Shown one piece after another: positions 16,270 to 26,238 of a stretch of 64,000 nt of DNA. Source of the stretch: Thermopolyspora sp044507605 (GTDB lineage Bacteria > Actinomycetota > Actinomycetes > Streptosporangiales > Streptosporangiaceae); the NCBI GenBank assembly GCA_044507605.1, contig JBIQJI010000003.1, positions 106,103 through 170,102 of the forward strand, written 5' to 3'. Each line of letters starts with the position of its first letter. The first letter of the stretch is position 1. A program made the translations under genes and the position numbers. Below the pieces are notes generated by a model. It saw only the letters and a program-made list of their open reading frames with translations, was not told the origin of the DNA and ran no database searches.

Positions 16270-18039
16270 ATGCGGATAGAGGATTACGCGCTCATCGGTG
16301 ACATGCAATCGGCGGCCCTCGTCGGCCGGAACGGCTCCATCGACTGGCTGTGCCTGCCGAGGTTCGACTCTCCCGCCTGCTTCGCCGCCCTGCTCGGACA
16401 GGAGCAGAACGGCCACTGGTGGCTGGGCCCGGCGGGCCCCGGCGGCGAGCACCGCATGGCGACCCGGCGGCGCTACCGCGGCGACACCCTCGTCCTGGAG
16501 AGCGAGTGGGACCTGCCCGGGGGCACCGTACGCGTGATCGACTTCATGCCGCCCCGGCACGCCAACCCCGACGTGGTCCGCATCGTCGAAGGCGTGTCCG
16601 GCACGGTCGACATGGCCACCCGCATCCGCATCAGGTTCGACTACGGCCACATCGTGCCCTGGGTGCGGCGCACCGACGGGCTGCTGCACGCGATCGGCGG
16701 CCCCGACTCGGTCTGGCTGCACTCGCCGGTGCCGCTGGAGAGCCACGACGACTCCCACCGGGCGACGTTCCAGGTGTCGGCCGGGCAGCGCCTGGCGTTC
16801 GTCTTCACCTGGCATCCCTCCCACGAGCCGGCCCCCGCGAGCATCGACCCGATCGAGCAGCTCGACGAGACCACGCGGATGTGGGAGGACTGGGTCGGCC
16901 GGGTCACCTACGACGGCCCGTGGCGCGACGCGGTGATCCGGTCGCTCATCACGCTCAAGGCGCTCACCTACTCCCCCACCGGCGGCATCGTCGCCGCGCC
17001 GACCACCTCGCTGCCCGAGGACATCGGCGGGGTGCGCAACTGGGACTACCGCTTCTGCTGGCTGCGCGACGCCACGATGACGCTCGACGCGCTGCTCTCC
17101 TCCGGCCAGCTGGACGAGGCGCGGGCGTGGCGCGAGTGGCTGCTGCGGGCCATCGCCGGCCGTCCGCAGGACCTGCAGATCATGTACGGCGTGGCCGGCG
17201 AGCGCCGGCTGGCCGAGTGGGAGGTCGGCTGGCTGTCCGGCTACGAGGGGTCGCGGCCGGTGCGGGCCGGCAACGGCGCGGTCGACCAGCTGCAGCTCGA
17301 CGTCTACGGCGAGGTCATCAACTGCCTGCACCTCTCCCAGGAGGCCGGGCTGGAGGCCGACGACCGGGCCTGGGCGATCCAGCGCGAGCTGCTCGACTTC
17401 CTCGAGTCGGGCTGGGACGAGCCCGACGAGGGCCTGTGGGAGGTCCGCGGCCCCCGCAGGCACTTCGTGCACTCCAAGCTGATGACCTGGGTGGCGTTCG
17501 ACCGCGCCATCCGCCAGGCCGCCCGGCACGCCGGCGGGCCCGTGCCGGTGGCCCGCTGGAAGGAGCTGCGCGACCGGGTCCACGCGGAGATCTGCGCGAA
17601 GGGCTACGACACGCGGCGGGGCACCTTCACCCAGTCGTACGGCTCGGAGGAGCTCGACGCCGCCCTGCTGCTGATCCCGCAGACGGGGTTCCTGCCCGCC
17701 GGCGATCCGCGGGTCGAGGGCACGATCCGGGCGATCGAGCGGGAGCTGATGGTCGACGGTTTCGTGCTGCGTTACCCGATCGCCGAGGCCAACTCGGTCG
17801 ACGGGCTGGTGGGCGGCGAGGGGGCGTTCCTGGCCTGCAGCTTCTGGCTCGCCGAGGCCCGCGCGCTGACCGGCCGCAAGCAGGAGGCGGTCGAGCTGTT
17901 CGAGCGCCTGCTGGCGCTGCGCAACGACGTCGGGCTGCTCGCCGAGGAGTACGATCCCCGGCTCGGCCGGCTGACCGGCAACTTCCCGCAGGCGTTCAGC
18001 CACGTGCCGCTGGTCCACACCGCGCACGCCCTGGCCTGA
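16270..18039 (+). CDS. glycoside hydrolase family 15 protein (glucoamylase or trehalase)
   Basis: 589 aa, cytoplasmic (no signal peptide). The N-terminal domain starts MRIEDYALIGDMQSAALVGRNGSIDWLCLPRFDSPACFAALLG, hallmark of bacterial GH15 proteins. The (alpha/alpha)6 barrel carries PEDIGGVRNWDYRFCWLRDA and the region PDEGLWEVRGPRRHFVHSKLMTWVAFDRA, where the first Glu in GLWE is the likely general acid. In mycobacteria and streptomycetes such proteins include trehalases, so alpha,alpha-trehalose or maltooligosaccharides are the likely substrates. The start follows the leaderless signature; a 667-aa frame from 16036 is open but unsupported. Confidence 0.88.
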   Translation: MRIEDYALIGDMQSAALVGRNGSIDWLCLPRFDSPACFAALLGQEQNGHWWLGPAGPGGEHRMATRRRYRGDTLVLESEWDLPGGTVRVIDFMPPRHANPDVVRIVEGVSGTVDMATRIRIRFDYGHIVPWVRRTDGLLHAIGGPDSVWLHSPVPLESHDDSHRATFQVSAGQRLAFVFTWHPSHEPAPASIDPIEQLDETTRMWEDWVGRVTYDGPWRDAVIRSLITLKALTYSPTGGIVAAPTTSLPEDIGGVRNWDYRFCWLRDATMTLDALLSSGQLDEARAWREWLLRAIAGRPQDLQIMYGVAGERRLAEWEVGWLSGYEGSRPVRAGNGAVDQLQLDVYGEVINCLHLSQEAGLEADDRAWAIQRELLDFLESGWDEPDEGLWEVRGPRRHFVHSKLMTWVAFDRAIRQAARHAGGPVPVARWKELRDRVHAEICAKGYDTRRGTFTQSYGSEELDAALLLIPQTGFLPAGDPRVEGTIRAIERELMVDGFVLRYPIAEANSVDGLVGGEGAFLACSFWLAEARALTGRKQEAVELFERLLALRNDVGLLAEEYDPRLGRLTGNFPQAFSHVPLVHTAHALA

Positions 18040-18076
18040 CACCCGTCTCGCCGCCCGCCGCCGGCCGGCGGACAGG

Positions 18077-19000
18077 TCAGCGGGCGCGGGCGGCGAGCGT
18101 GGCCAGCAGGCGGGAGAACTCCGGCGGCGGCGCGACCACCAGCTTGACCTGGCCGTCGCCGTGCGGCACCAGGTCGGCCCGGATCCGGGTCAGCCGGTCG
18201 TCGCGCCACCAGTAGACGTGCGGGCTGAGCCCGTCGGGGCGGCCCGTGTAGACACGGTGCGCGAACAGCCGGAGCCGTTCGATGGCGCGCACCACGGTCA
18301 GATCGTTCACGGGGTGGACCATCAGCAGGCCGGGGTGCGGCAGGGCGGCGAGCACGCCTTCGCGGGGCACCCGGAGGTGATCGTCCAGCCGGTGCAGGTG
18401 CACGGCGGCCGACGCCGTGGAGCCGCTCAGCCTGGTCACGACCACGCCGCCGAGGTCCACCTGCTCGGCCGACAGCCGCTCGTCGGCCAGCGCGTTGGCC
18501 GCGGCGAGGTCGAGGGCCTGGCCCGGGCCGATGGGCCAGTAGAACGCCTCCTCGGGCCGCACCGGCCGCACCGAGCCGCCGTATCCGACGGTGAGGACCT
18601 CGACCAGGTCCGGCGTGAGGTGGCGGCCGATCACGCGGGTCGGGTCGGCGATGCCGGCGTCGCGGAGGTCGTCCTCGAGGTAGGCCCGGGTGCGCAGCAG
18701 GGGGCGGACCTGGGTCAGGTCGCACACGTCGAGGGGGTCGGCGGCGGTGGCCACCGAGTGGTTCACGTGCTCGGACACCAGCGACGGCCAGTCCTCGCGG
18801 GGCCGCCGCCCGGCTTCGCGGCGCAGGCCCGCGAGCCGCACGGTGACCCGGCGCGGGCCGGTGAGCGTCATGGTGCCGCCGTCGGCGGCGAACTCGCAGC
18901 CGTAGCCGAGGGTGCCGGCGACCAGGGCGAGCAGGGAGTCGAGGTCCGTGTCGGCGGCGCGTCGCGCCTGGGTCCGCCTGTTGCGCCGGAACAGGGCCAC
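18077..19000 (-). CDS. hypothetical protein
   Basis: 307 aa, no signal peptide. It begins with a basic stretch (VALFRRNRRTQARRAADTDLDSLLALVAGTLGYG), followed by an alpha/beta protein without a recognised motif. Segments such as YLEDDLRDAGIADPTRVIGRHLTPDLVEVLTVGYGGSVR and VKLVVAPPPEFSRLLATLAAR suggest a compact soluble fold; a distant resemblance to DUF1444-type proteins came to mind but I cannot support it. GTG start at 19000 with GGGAGAG 5 nt upstream. The downstream end of a pair with the LD-carboxypeptidase (37 bp gap). Convergent with GH15; the 37-bp gap holds a 14-bp GC palindrome (18058-18071) that may terminate both. Confidence 0.7.
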   Translation of the reverse strand: MALFRRNRRTQARRAADTDLDSLLALVAGTLGYGCEFAADGGTMTLTGPRRVTVRLAGLRREAGRRPREDWPSLVSEHVNHSVATAADPLDVCDLTQVRPLLRTRAYLEDDLRDAGIADPTRVIGRHLTPDLVEVLTVGYGGSVRPVRPEEAFYWPIGPGQALDLAAANALADERLSAEQVDLGGVVVTRLSGSTASAAVHLHRLDDHLRVPREGVLAALPHPGLLMVHPVNDLTVVRAIERLRLFAHRVYTGRPDGLSPHVYWWRDDRLTRIRADLVPHGDGQVKLVVAPPPEFSRLLATLAARAR

Positions 19001-19037
19001 GGGTTCTCTCCCACTACTCGGCGACGCGATCGTGACC

Positions 19038-19976
19038 CTAGGCTGCCGTTGCGGCGTCGCGGAACAGTGAGGACATAGAACACGATTCCGTATCAATCAC
19101 CGCATCAACCCCCAACCATGCACTGAACTGCGGGACCCCATGCCCGATGGGCAGCCCGGCCAGCACCGGCACGCCCAGGGGCGCGAGCCGCTCGGTGAGC
19201 ACGGGGAGCACGTCGCCGCAGTCGACCCAGGAGCCGAGGGCGAAACCGGCCGCGCCGTCCAGGCAGCCGGCCTGCAGCAACTGGGTGAGCATGCGGTCCA
19301 CCCGGTACGGCGCCTCGGCCACGTCCTCCAGGAGCACGATGCGCCCGGCGGCCCGCATGGCGTGCGGCGTGCCGCACAACGCGGCGAGCAGGCACAGGTT
19401 GCCCCCGGTGAGAGGGCCGCGCGCCCGGCCGGGCACGATCACCTCGGTGGCCGGGATCGGCTCGGGCGGGGCGCCGGCGAACAGGGCGGCGCGCAGGCGG
19501 GCCAGCGAGAGCCCGTCCGGTGCCTCGGCGCCGGCGAGCGGCGCGCACGACGGCATCGGGCCGAAGCACGTGGCCACCCCGAGGCGGATCGCGAACGCCT
19601 GGTGCAGCGCGGTCACGTCGCTGGAGCCGAGCAGGATCTTCGGCCCGGCGGCGCGCATGGCCGCCCAGTCGAGCAGGCCGAGCAGGCGCGTGGCGCCGTA
19701 CCCTCCTCTGGCGCACAGCACGGCCGACACCGCGGGGTCGCACCACGCGTCGCGCAGGTCGGCGGCGCGCCCGGCGTCGGAACCGGCCAGGTAGCCCTGC
19801 CGGTTCAGTACGCTTGGCCCGGTGACGACCTCCAGGCCGAGCCCTTCCAGCACGCTCCGCCCGCGATCGAGCCGTTCGGGGGGCACGGGGCCGCAGGGCG
19901 CGACGATCGCCACGGTGTCGCCTTGACGCAGGCGACGGGGGCGGGCGAGGGGCGGGGCGGGAGCCGAGGCCGTCAT
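19038..19976 (-). CDS. LD-carboxypeptidase, peptidase family S66
   Basis: 312 aa. S66 enzymes trim murein tetrapeptides between L- and D-residues during peptidoglycan recycling; the self-immunity protein MccF is a homologue. The triad is visible: nucleophile Ser in KILLGSSDVTALH, Glu in IVLLEDVAEAPYRVDR, and His in GLPIGHG. Other family landmarks are VAIVAPCGPV at the N-terminus and ARGGYGATRLL. Cytoplasmic, no signal. Most family members read GYSD where this one reads GSSD. Divergent from the sulfotransferase. Confidence 0.9.
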   Translation of the reverse strand: MTASAPAPPLARPRRLRQGDTVAIVAPCGPVPPERLDRGRSVLEGLGLEVVTGPSVLNRQGYLAGSDAGRAADLRDAWCDPAVSAVLCARGGYGATRLLGLLDWAAMRAAGPKILLGSSDVTALHQAFAIRLGVATCFGPMPSCAPLAGAEAPDGLSLARLRAALFAGAPPEPIPATEVIVPGRARGPLTGGNLCLLAALCGTPHAMRAAGRIVLLEDVAEAPYRVDRMLTQLLQAGCLDGAAGFALGSWVDCGDVLPVLTERLAPLGVPVLAGLPIGHGVPQFSAWLGVDAVIDTESCSMSSLFRDAATAA

Positions 19977-20156
19977 GACGCCGCACCCCGGCGCGCCGAC
20001 GCTATTTGCGGCCTTGGTCCAGACGATCCCGAGATGTTAGGTATTACCGAATCGGTGGAAATGTGGCGTCCAGTGAGTACGGTTACCGATGTGATGCTTC
20101 GTTCCCACGACAAGCGGGGCATGGCCGGTTCGTTCACGTCGCAAAGGGTGTCAGAC

Positions 20157-21077
20157 GTGACCACACGTGTGCGACCTCCGACCCACATCATTCTCGTGGT
20201 CAACGGCATCAAGGTACGCCGCCCGGTCTTCGTGCTGGGCGCCCCCCACTCCGGCGGCGATTTGCTCGCCCGCGCGCTGAAACGCAGTGGCGGCTTCCAC
20301 ATCACCATGGGACGCCCCGCGGTGATGCGCGTGGCGTACGCCTTCGCCCGCAAACCCTCGATCGCGCGCGGCCAGGGCGCCGGCGCCGCCCGCGTCATCC
20401 GCGACGTGCTCGCCGAGGCCTGGCAGATGGTGCCGGGCGCCTGCGCCGGATGCGCCGCACCGTGCCGCGAGGCCTCCGGCCTGACCGAGCCGCCCGAGAC
20501 CGCGCTGTGCGACCGGCCCGGCGACGTCGAACGGTTCGGCGACGCCAGCCCCGACCTGCTCTACTGCGCGCCGGTGCTGCTCCAGGCGTTCCCCGACGCC
20601 CGGTTCGTACAGATCATCCGCGACGGTCGCGACGTGACCGCCGACATGCTCGCCGACCCCTCCTGCATGGCCTGGTTCCGGCCCGGCATGCTCAGCGACG
20701 AGGCCGAGTTCCCCAACCCGTTCCTCGGCATCAACTCCGGCGAGCACCGCGACAAGTGGCAGGCCATGCCGTCCGCCGGCAAGTGCGCCCTGCGCTGGCG
20801 CAGCGCCGTGCGCCTCAGCGCCGTCCTGCGCCGCGACCTGCCGCGCGAGCAGCTGCACACCGTGCGGTTCGAGGACATGGTCGCCGCGCCCGCCCGCACC
20901 GCCGAAGGGCTGTCCCGCTTCCTCGACAGCCCGGTGCCCGCCTCCGCCCTCTACGGTGTGACCCCGCCCCGGCGCTGCGGCTGGCGCCGCCGCCTCAAGA
21001 CCGACGACATCGCCCTCGTCGAGAAGGTGGCCCGCGAGGAGCTCACCCGCCTGGGCTACCTCAAGCCCAAGAAGTGA
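20157..21077 (+). CDS. sulfotransferase family protein
   Basis: 306 aa. The PAPS-binding 5'-phosphosulfate loop is RPVFVLGAPHSGGDLLARAL near residues 22-41, and the 3'-phosphate motif is ARFVQIIRDGRDV. The rest follows the sulfotransferase layout, with the late VRFEDMVAAPA block and the ELTRLGYLKP ending. An unusual cysteine cluster (CAGCAAPC) lies in the acceptor-side region. I chose GTG 20157, with AAAGGG 8 nt upstream; in-frame ATG codons at 20094 and further up are alternatives. Acceptor unknown; a cell-surface or secondary metabolite is usual for this family in actinomycetes. Confidence 0.8.
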   Translation: MTTRVRPPTHIILVVNGIKVRRPVFVLGAPHSGGDLLARALKRSGGFHITMGRPAVMRVAYAFARKPSIARGQGAGAARVIRDVLAEAWQMVPGACAGCAAPCREASGLTEPPETALCDRPGDVERFGDASPDLLYCAPVLLQAFPDARFVQIIRDGRDVTADMLADPSCMAWFRPGMLSDEAEFPNPFLGINSGEHRDKWQAMPSAGKCALRWRSAVRLSAVLRRDLPREQLHTVRFEDMVAAPARTAEGLSRFLDSPVPASALYGVTPPRRCGWRRRLKTDDIALVEKVAREELTRLGYLKPKK

Positions 21078-21119
21078 CGGACCCGGCCGCCCGCTCGGCG
21101 GCCGCCCGCCCGGCGCAGG

Positions 21120-23009
21120 TCAGTTCCGCGATTCGAGGTTCTGGTGCTCGAACTGGGTGCGGTAGAGCTCGGTGTAGGCGCCGCCCGCGGCCAGCAGGTC
21201 GTCGTGCCGGCCGCGTTCGACGATGCGGCCACGGTCGACGACCAGGATCATGTCGGCCTCGCGGATCGTGGACAGACGGTGGGCGATCACCAGGGACGTG
21301 CGGCCCAGCAGCGCGGTCTTCAGCGCCTTCTGCACGGCCGCCTCCGACTCGGAGTCCAGGTGGGCGGTGGCCTCGTCGAGCACGACCACGCGGGGCGCCT
21401 TCAGCAGCAGGCGGGCCAGGGCCATGCGCTGTTTCTCGCCGCCCGACAGGCGGTGGCCGCGGTCGCCGACGACCGTGTCGAGGCCCTCGGGCAGGGCGGC
21501 CACCAGGTCGGCGATCTGCGCCGCGCGCAGGGCCTCCCAGATCTCGTCGTCGGAGGCGCCGGGCCGGGCGTAGGCGAGGTTGGCCCTGATCGTGTCGTGG
21601 AACAGGTGGGCGTCCTGGGGGACGACGCCGATGGCGTCGTGCAGCGAGGCCAGGGTGGCGTCACGTACGTCCACGCCGTTGACCCGGACCGCGCCCTCGG
21701 TCACGTCGTACAGCCGAGACACCAGCGTGGTGATGGTGGTCTTGCCCGCCCCGGAGTGGCCGACGAGGGCGACCATCTCGCCCGGCCGGGCGGTGAACGA
21801 CACACCGTCGAGGACCTGGGCGCTCGGCCCGGTGTCGGGCCGGGCCACCGTCTCCAGCGACGCCAGGGACACCTCCGACGCCGCCGGGTAACGGAACCGC
21901 ACGTCGTCGAACTCGATCGTCACCGGGCCCTCCGGCACCGGCCGGGCGCCGGGCCGCTCGGCGACCATCGGCTTCAGGTCCAGCACCTCGAACACCCGGT
22001 CGAAGCTGACCAGCGCCGTCATCACGTCCACGTGCACGTTGGACAGGCTGGTGAGCGGGCCGTACAGGCGCATGAGCAGGGACGACAGCGCGACCAGCGT
22101 GCCGATCTCGATGACGTCGCCGATGGCGAGCACGCCGCCGAGGCCGTAGACCAGGGCGGTGGCGAGCGCGGCGACCAGGCCCAGGGCGAGCCGGAACACC
22201 GCGCCGTACATGCCGACGGTGACGCCGACGTCGCGCACCCGGCCGGCCCGGTCGCCGAAGTGGGCGGCCTCGTCCTCCGGCCTGCCGTACAGCTTCGCGA
22301 CCATCGCCCCGGCCACGTTGAACCGCTCGGTCATCACCGAGCTCATCTCGGCGTCGAGCTGCATCTGCTCGCGGGTCAGGGCCGACATGCGGCGGCCCAC
22401 CCACTTGGCCGGGAAGATGAACACCGGGAGCAGCACCAGCGCGACCAGCGTGATCTGCCACGACAGCACCAGCATGGTGCCCAGCACCATGACCAGGCTG
22501 ATCACGTTGGACACCACGGACGACAGGGTGGAGGTGAGGGCGCGCTGCGCGCCGATGACGTCGCTGTTGAGCCGTGACACCAGCGCGCCGGTCTGGGCGC
22601 GCATGAAGAACGCCACCGGCATGCGCTGCACGTGGTCGAAGACCTGGGTGCGCAGGTCGTAGATCAGTCCCTCGCCGATGCGGGCGGAGAACCAGCGCTG
22701 TATCAGGCCGAGGCCGGCGTCGACGACCGCCAGCCCGGCGATGCCGAGGGCGAGCGCCACCACGACCGTCATGCGCCGCGGAATGATGCCGTCGTCGATG
22801 ATCGCCTTCATCAGCAGCGGGTTGGCGACCACGATGACCGCGTCGAGCACCACCAGCGCCAGGAACGCCCAGATCTGCCGGGCGTACGGCCGGCCGTAGC
22901 CGACGATGCGGCGGACGGTGCCCGGTTTCAGCCGTTCGCGGGTGACGGAGCTGTCGCGCCGCAGTGATCTCATCACGTGGGGGCCGTAGCCCCCGCCCAT
23001 CATCGCCAT
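21120..23009 (-). CDS. ABC exporter, fused transmembrane and ATPase domains
   Basis: 629 aa half-transporter. Six membrane spans occupy about residues 45-330, ending with NVHVDVMTALVSFDRVFEVLD. The nucleotide-binding domain has Walker A GHSGAGKTT, Q-loop VVPQDAHLFHD, signature LSGGEKQR, Walker B VVVLDEATAHLD and the H-loop IAHRLSTI. An insert of about 20 residues (SLASLETVARPDTGPS) interrupts the start of the ATPase domain. It would act as a homodimer or with a partner; substrate not predictable. Lies downstream of echA on the same strand and converges on the sulfotransferase gene across a 42-bp GC-rich gap with a GGCCGC/GCGGCC hairpin. Confidence 0.9.
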   Translation of the reverse strand: MAMMGGGYGPHVMRSLRRDSSVTRERLKPGTVRRIVGYGRPYARQIWAFLALVVLDAVIVVANPLLMKAIIDDGIIPRRMTVVVALALGIAGLAVVDAGLGLIQRWFSARIGEGLIYDLRTQVFDHVQRMPVAFFMRAQTGALVSRLNSDVIGAQRALTSTLSSVVSNVISLVMVLGTMLVLSWQITLVALVLLPVFIFPAKWVGRRMSALTREQMQLDAEMSSVMTERFNVAGAMVAKLYGRPEDEAAHFGDRAGRVRDVGVTVGMYGAVFRLALGLVAALATALVYGLGGVLAIGDVIEIGTLVALSSLLMRLYGPLTSLSNVHVDVMTALVSFDRVFEVLDLKPMVAERPGARPVPEGPVTIEFDDVRFRYPAASEVSLASLETVARPDTGPSAQVLDGVSFTARPGEMVALVGHSGAGKTTITTLVSRLYDVTEGAVRVNGVDVRDATLASLHDAIGVVPQDAHLFHDTIRANLAYARPGASDDEIWEALRAAQIADLVAALPEGLDTVVGDRGHRLSGGEKQRMALARLLLKAPRVVVLDEATAHLDSESEAAVQKALKTALLGRTSLVIAHRLSTIREADMILVVDRGRIVERGRHDDLLAAGGAYTELYRTQFEHQNLESRN

Positions 23010-23105
23010 CTGTCCGCCGTGCCCGCCCTCATGCCCGTCCAGGTGCGCCTGGTCGCGTTCTTCGTCGTGCGGTCCAGCGCCGCGAGCGGGCCGGAGATTC
23101 CGGCG

Positions 23106-23936
23106 TCAGCCAGAGGCGAACAGGCTGCGGATGCGGGCCGCCTGCTCGCCGCGCTCGGCGGCCGCCTGCTCCTCCAGGGTACGGTGCGGCGCGCCCTGCA
23201 GCAGCCGCTTGATCGCCGTCGCGGTGTCGCGCCCGGTGGCCAGCACGGCGGCGGTCAGGTCGGCCACCGCCTGGTCCAGCTCGGCGCGCGGCACCACCAG
23301 CTCGGCCAGGCCGAGCCGCAGCGCCTCGGCCGCCGGCACCGTGCGCGCCGTCAGGCACAGCTCCAGCGCCCTGGGCAGGCCGGCCAGCTCGACCAGCGGC
23401 TTGGTGCCGGTCAGATCGGGCACCAGGCCGAGCGTCGCCTCCTTCATGCACAGCCGGGCGTCATCGGCCAGCACCCGCAGGTCGCAGGCGAGTGCCAGCT
23501 GGAACCCGGCGCCGATGGCGTGTCCCTGCACCGCAGCGATCGACACGATGTGCGGCCGTCGCAGCCACAGGAATCCGCGCTGGGCATCGGCGATCAGCCG
23601 TTCGATCGCGGCCTCGCCGAGGCGTGCGGCCGCGGCCGGCGAGTCTCCCTCGGAGCCCTCCCCCTCACCGTCGCCGCCGGCGAACACGCTCAGGTCGATG
23701 CCCGACGAGAAGGACGGCCCCTCACCACGGATCACGACGACGCGAACCCGCGCCGGCAGGTTCTCCCCGATCGTGGCCAGCCCTGACCACACGGCCAACG
23801 TCTGCGCGTTGCGCCGCTGCGGCCGGGCGAGCGTGATCGTCGCGATCTCGCCGTCCGTCTCGAATCGCAGTCCGACCTCCGCCAGCCTGCGGGCGGAGAT
23901 CTCGCGCGCAGTCCCCCCAAGTGCCGCGTCCGTCAT
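23106..23936 (-). CDS. enoyl-CoA hydratase/isomerase family protein
   Basis: 276 aa crotonase-fold protein. The oxyanion-hole blocks are SFSSGIDLSVFAGG and VQGHAIGAGFQLALACDLRVLADDA. The position of a catalytic Glu is occupied in MKEATLGLVPDLTGT, where GLVPD is typical of the family. It corresponds in context to echA12 (Rv1472) of M. tuberculosis, also beside an ABC-F gene. The exact substrate is unknown. Start at ATG 23936 with GGTGGAG upstream. Confidence 0.88.
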   Translation of the reverse strand: MTDAALGGTAREISARRLAEVGLRFETDGEIATITLARPQRRNAQTLAVWSGLATIGENLPARVRVVVIRGEGPSFSSGIDLSVFAGGDGEGEGSEGDSPAAAARLGEAAIERLIADAQRGFLWLRRPHIVSIAAVQGHAIGAGFQLALACDLRVLADDARLCMKEATLGLVPDLTGTKPLVELAGLPRALELCLTARTVPAAEALRLGLAELVVPRAELDQAVADLTAAVLATGRDTATAIKRLLQGAPHRTLEEQAAAERGEQAARIRSLFASG

Positions 23937-24093
23937 CGCTCGCTCCACCGGTCCTCGGTCGTCTCCGCCCGAGCCTAACCGGTGATCCGGACTTTCCGAA
24001 CCATGTTCTGGAATATGCTTCCAGCGCCGGCGGCCCGGACGGGACGTTACGACAGAGGTGGACGAGCGGCTGCGGTCGTGCGTTCCTGGCGGT

Positions 24094-24306
24094 CTAGCGC
24101 TTCTTGCCTCGGGTCGCGCCGCCGCGCCCCCGGAGAGTCACGCCCGACTCGCTGAGGATGCGGTGGATGAACCCGTACGACCGTCCGGTGGAGGCGGCGA
24201 GCGCGCGGATGCTCTCACCCGCGGCGTACCGCTTCTTGAGATCGGCAGCCAGTTTTTCCCGGTCGGCCCCGGTCACCCGGGTGCCCTTCTTCAGAGTCTC
24301 GGCCAC
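24094..24306 (-). CDS. small helix-turn-helix protein (Rv1473A-like)
   Basis: 70 aa, basic. The region LAADLKKRYAAGESIRALAASTGRSYGFIHRILSESGVTLRGRG is a helix-turn-helix, and the lysine/arginine tail (GGATRGKKR) may add DNA contacts. Small proteins of this kind are highly conserved in actinobacteria, next to the same ABC-F gene; Rv1473A is the M. tuberculosis example. GTG start with AGGAGG 5 nt upstream, a strong site for an abundant protein. Target DNA unknown. Confidence 0.87.
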   Translation of the reverse strand: MAETLKKGTRVTGADREKLAADLKKRYAAGESIRALAASTGRSYGFIHRILSESGVTLRGRGGATRGKKR

Positions 24307-24420
24307 GAGTACCTCCTGTAGTGCCAGACTTCCGCAGCGTTACTCAGGCCATGATCAGTCATTTCGGCCGGATCGGCTACCCACTCGACGGGAAAAGATC
24401 CGTACCCGCCAAAATTAAGA

Positions 24421-26019
<1,599 letters not shown>

Positions 26020-26028
26020 GGTGATGGA

Positions 26029-26116
26029 CACTCCCGGGACGGGGAAATCGGTCAGCGGGCACTTGGACGGACACGCTCGTGCCGATCAGTCGGGAGTGCT
26101 CATGGCGATCAGTCTA
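26029..26116 (-). promoter_or_regulatory. promoter and translational attenuator of the ABC-F gene
   Basis: Minus-strand TAGACT (26111-26116) stands 7 nt before the ATG of a 5-codon ORF, so the transcript would begin at that ATG. Bases 26091-26098 inside the mini-ORF (CACTCCCG in the RNA) are perfectly complementary to 26029-26036 (CGGGAGTG), which contains the GGGAG ribosome-binding site of the ABC-F gene. Base pairing would hide that site; a ribosome held on the mini-ORF would free it. This mechanism is inferred from sequence only. Confidence 0.6.
26086..26103 (-). CDS. leaderless 5-codon upstream ORF (MSTPD)
   Basis: ATG AGC ACT CCC GAC TGA, starting at the predicted transcription start and ending 66 bp before the ABC-F start codon. 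Codons 2-4 form the strand that can pair with the ABC-F Shine-Dalgarno. Comparable short leader peptides control many antibiotic-resistance ABC-F and erm genes. Too short to be recognised by homology; the evidence is position, leaderless signature and complementarity. Confidence 0.5.
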   Translation of the reverse strand: MSTPD

Positions 26117-26238
26117 CGGCCCGAGCGCCGCCCTCGGTCTCTCCCCGGCGCGGGCCGCACGATGTCAGGGCGGGTCAGGAGGGCCGGACGGGGGCCGGAC
26201 ACACCTGCCGGGCCGGGGCGCGGCCGGGCCTGGGCGGG

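Noticed and set aside
26111..26150. WhiB7-type promoter for the ABC-F gene
   Set aside because: Rv1473 belongs to the WhiB7 regulon, but the region upstream of this -10 has no AT-rich block next to a -35.
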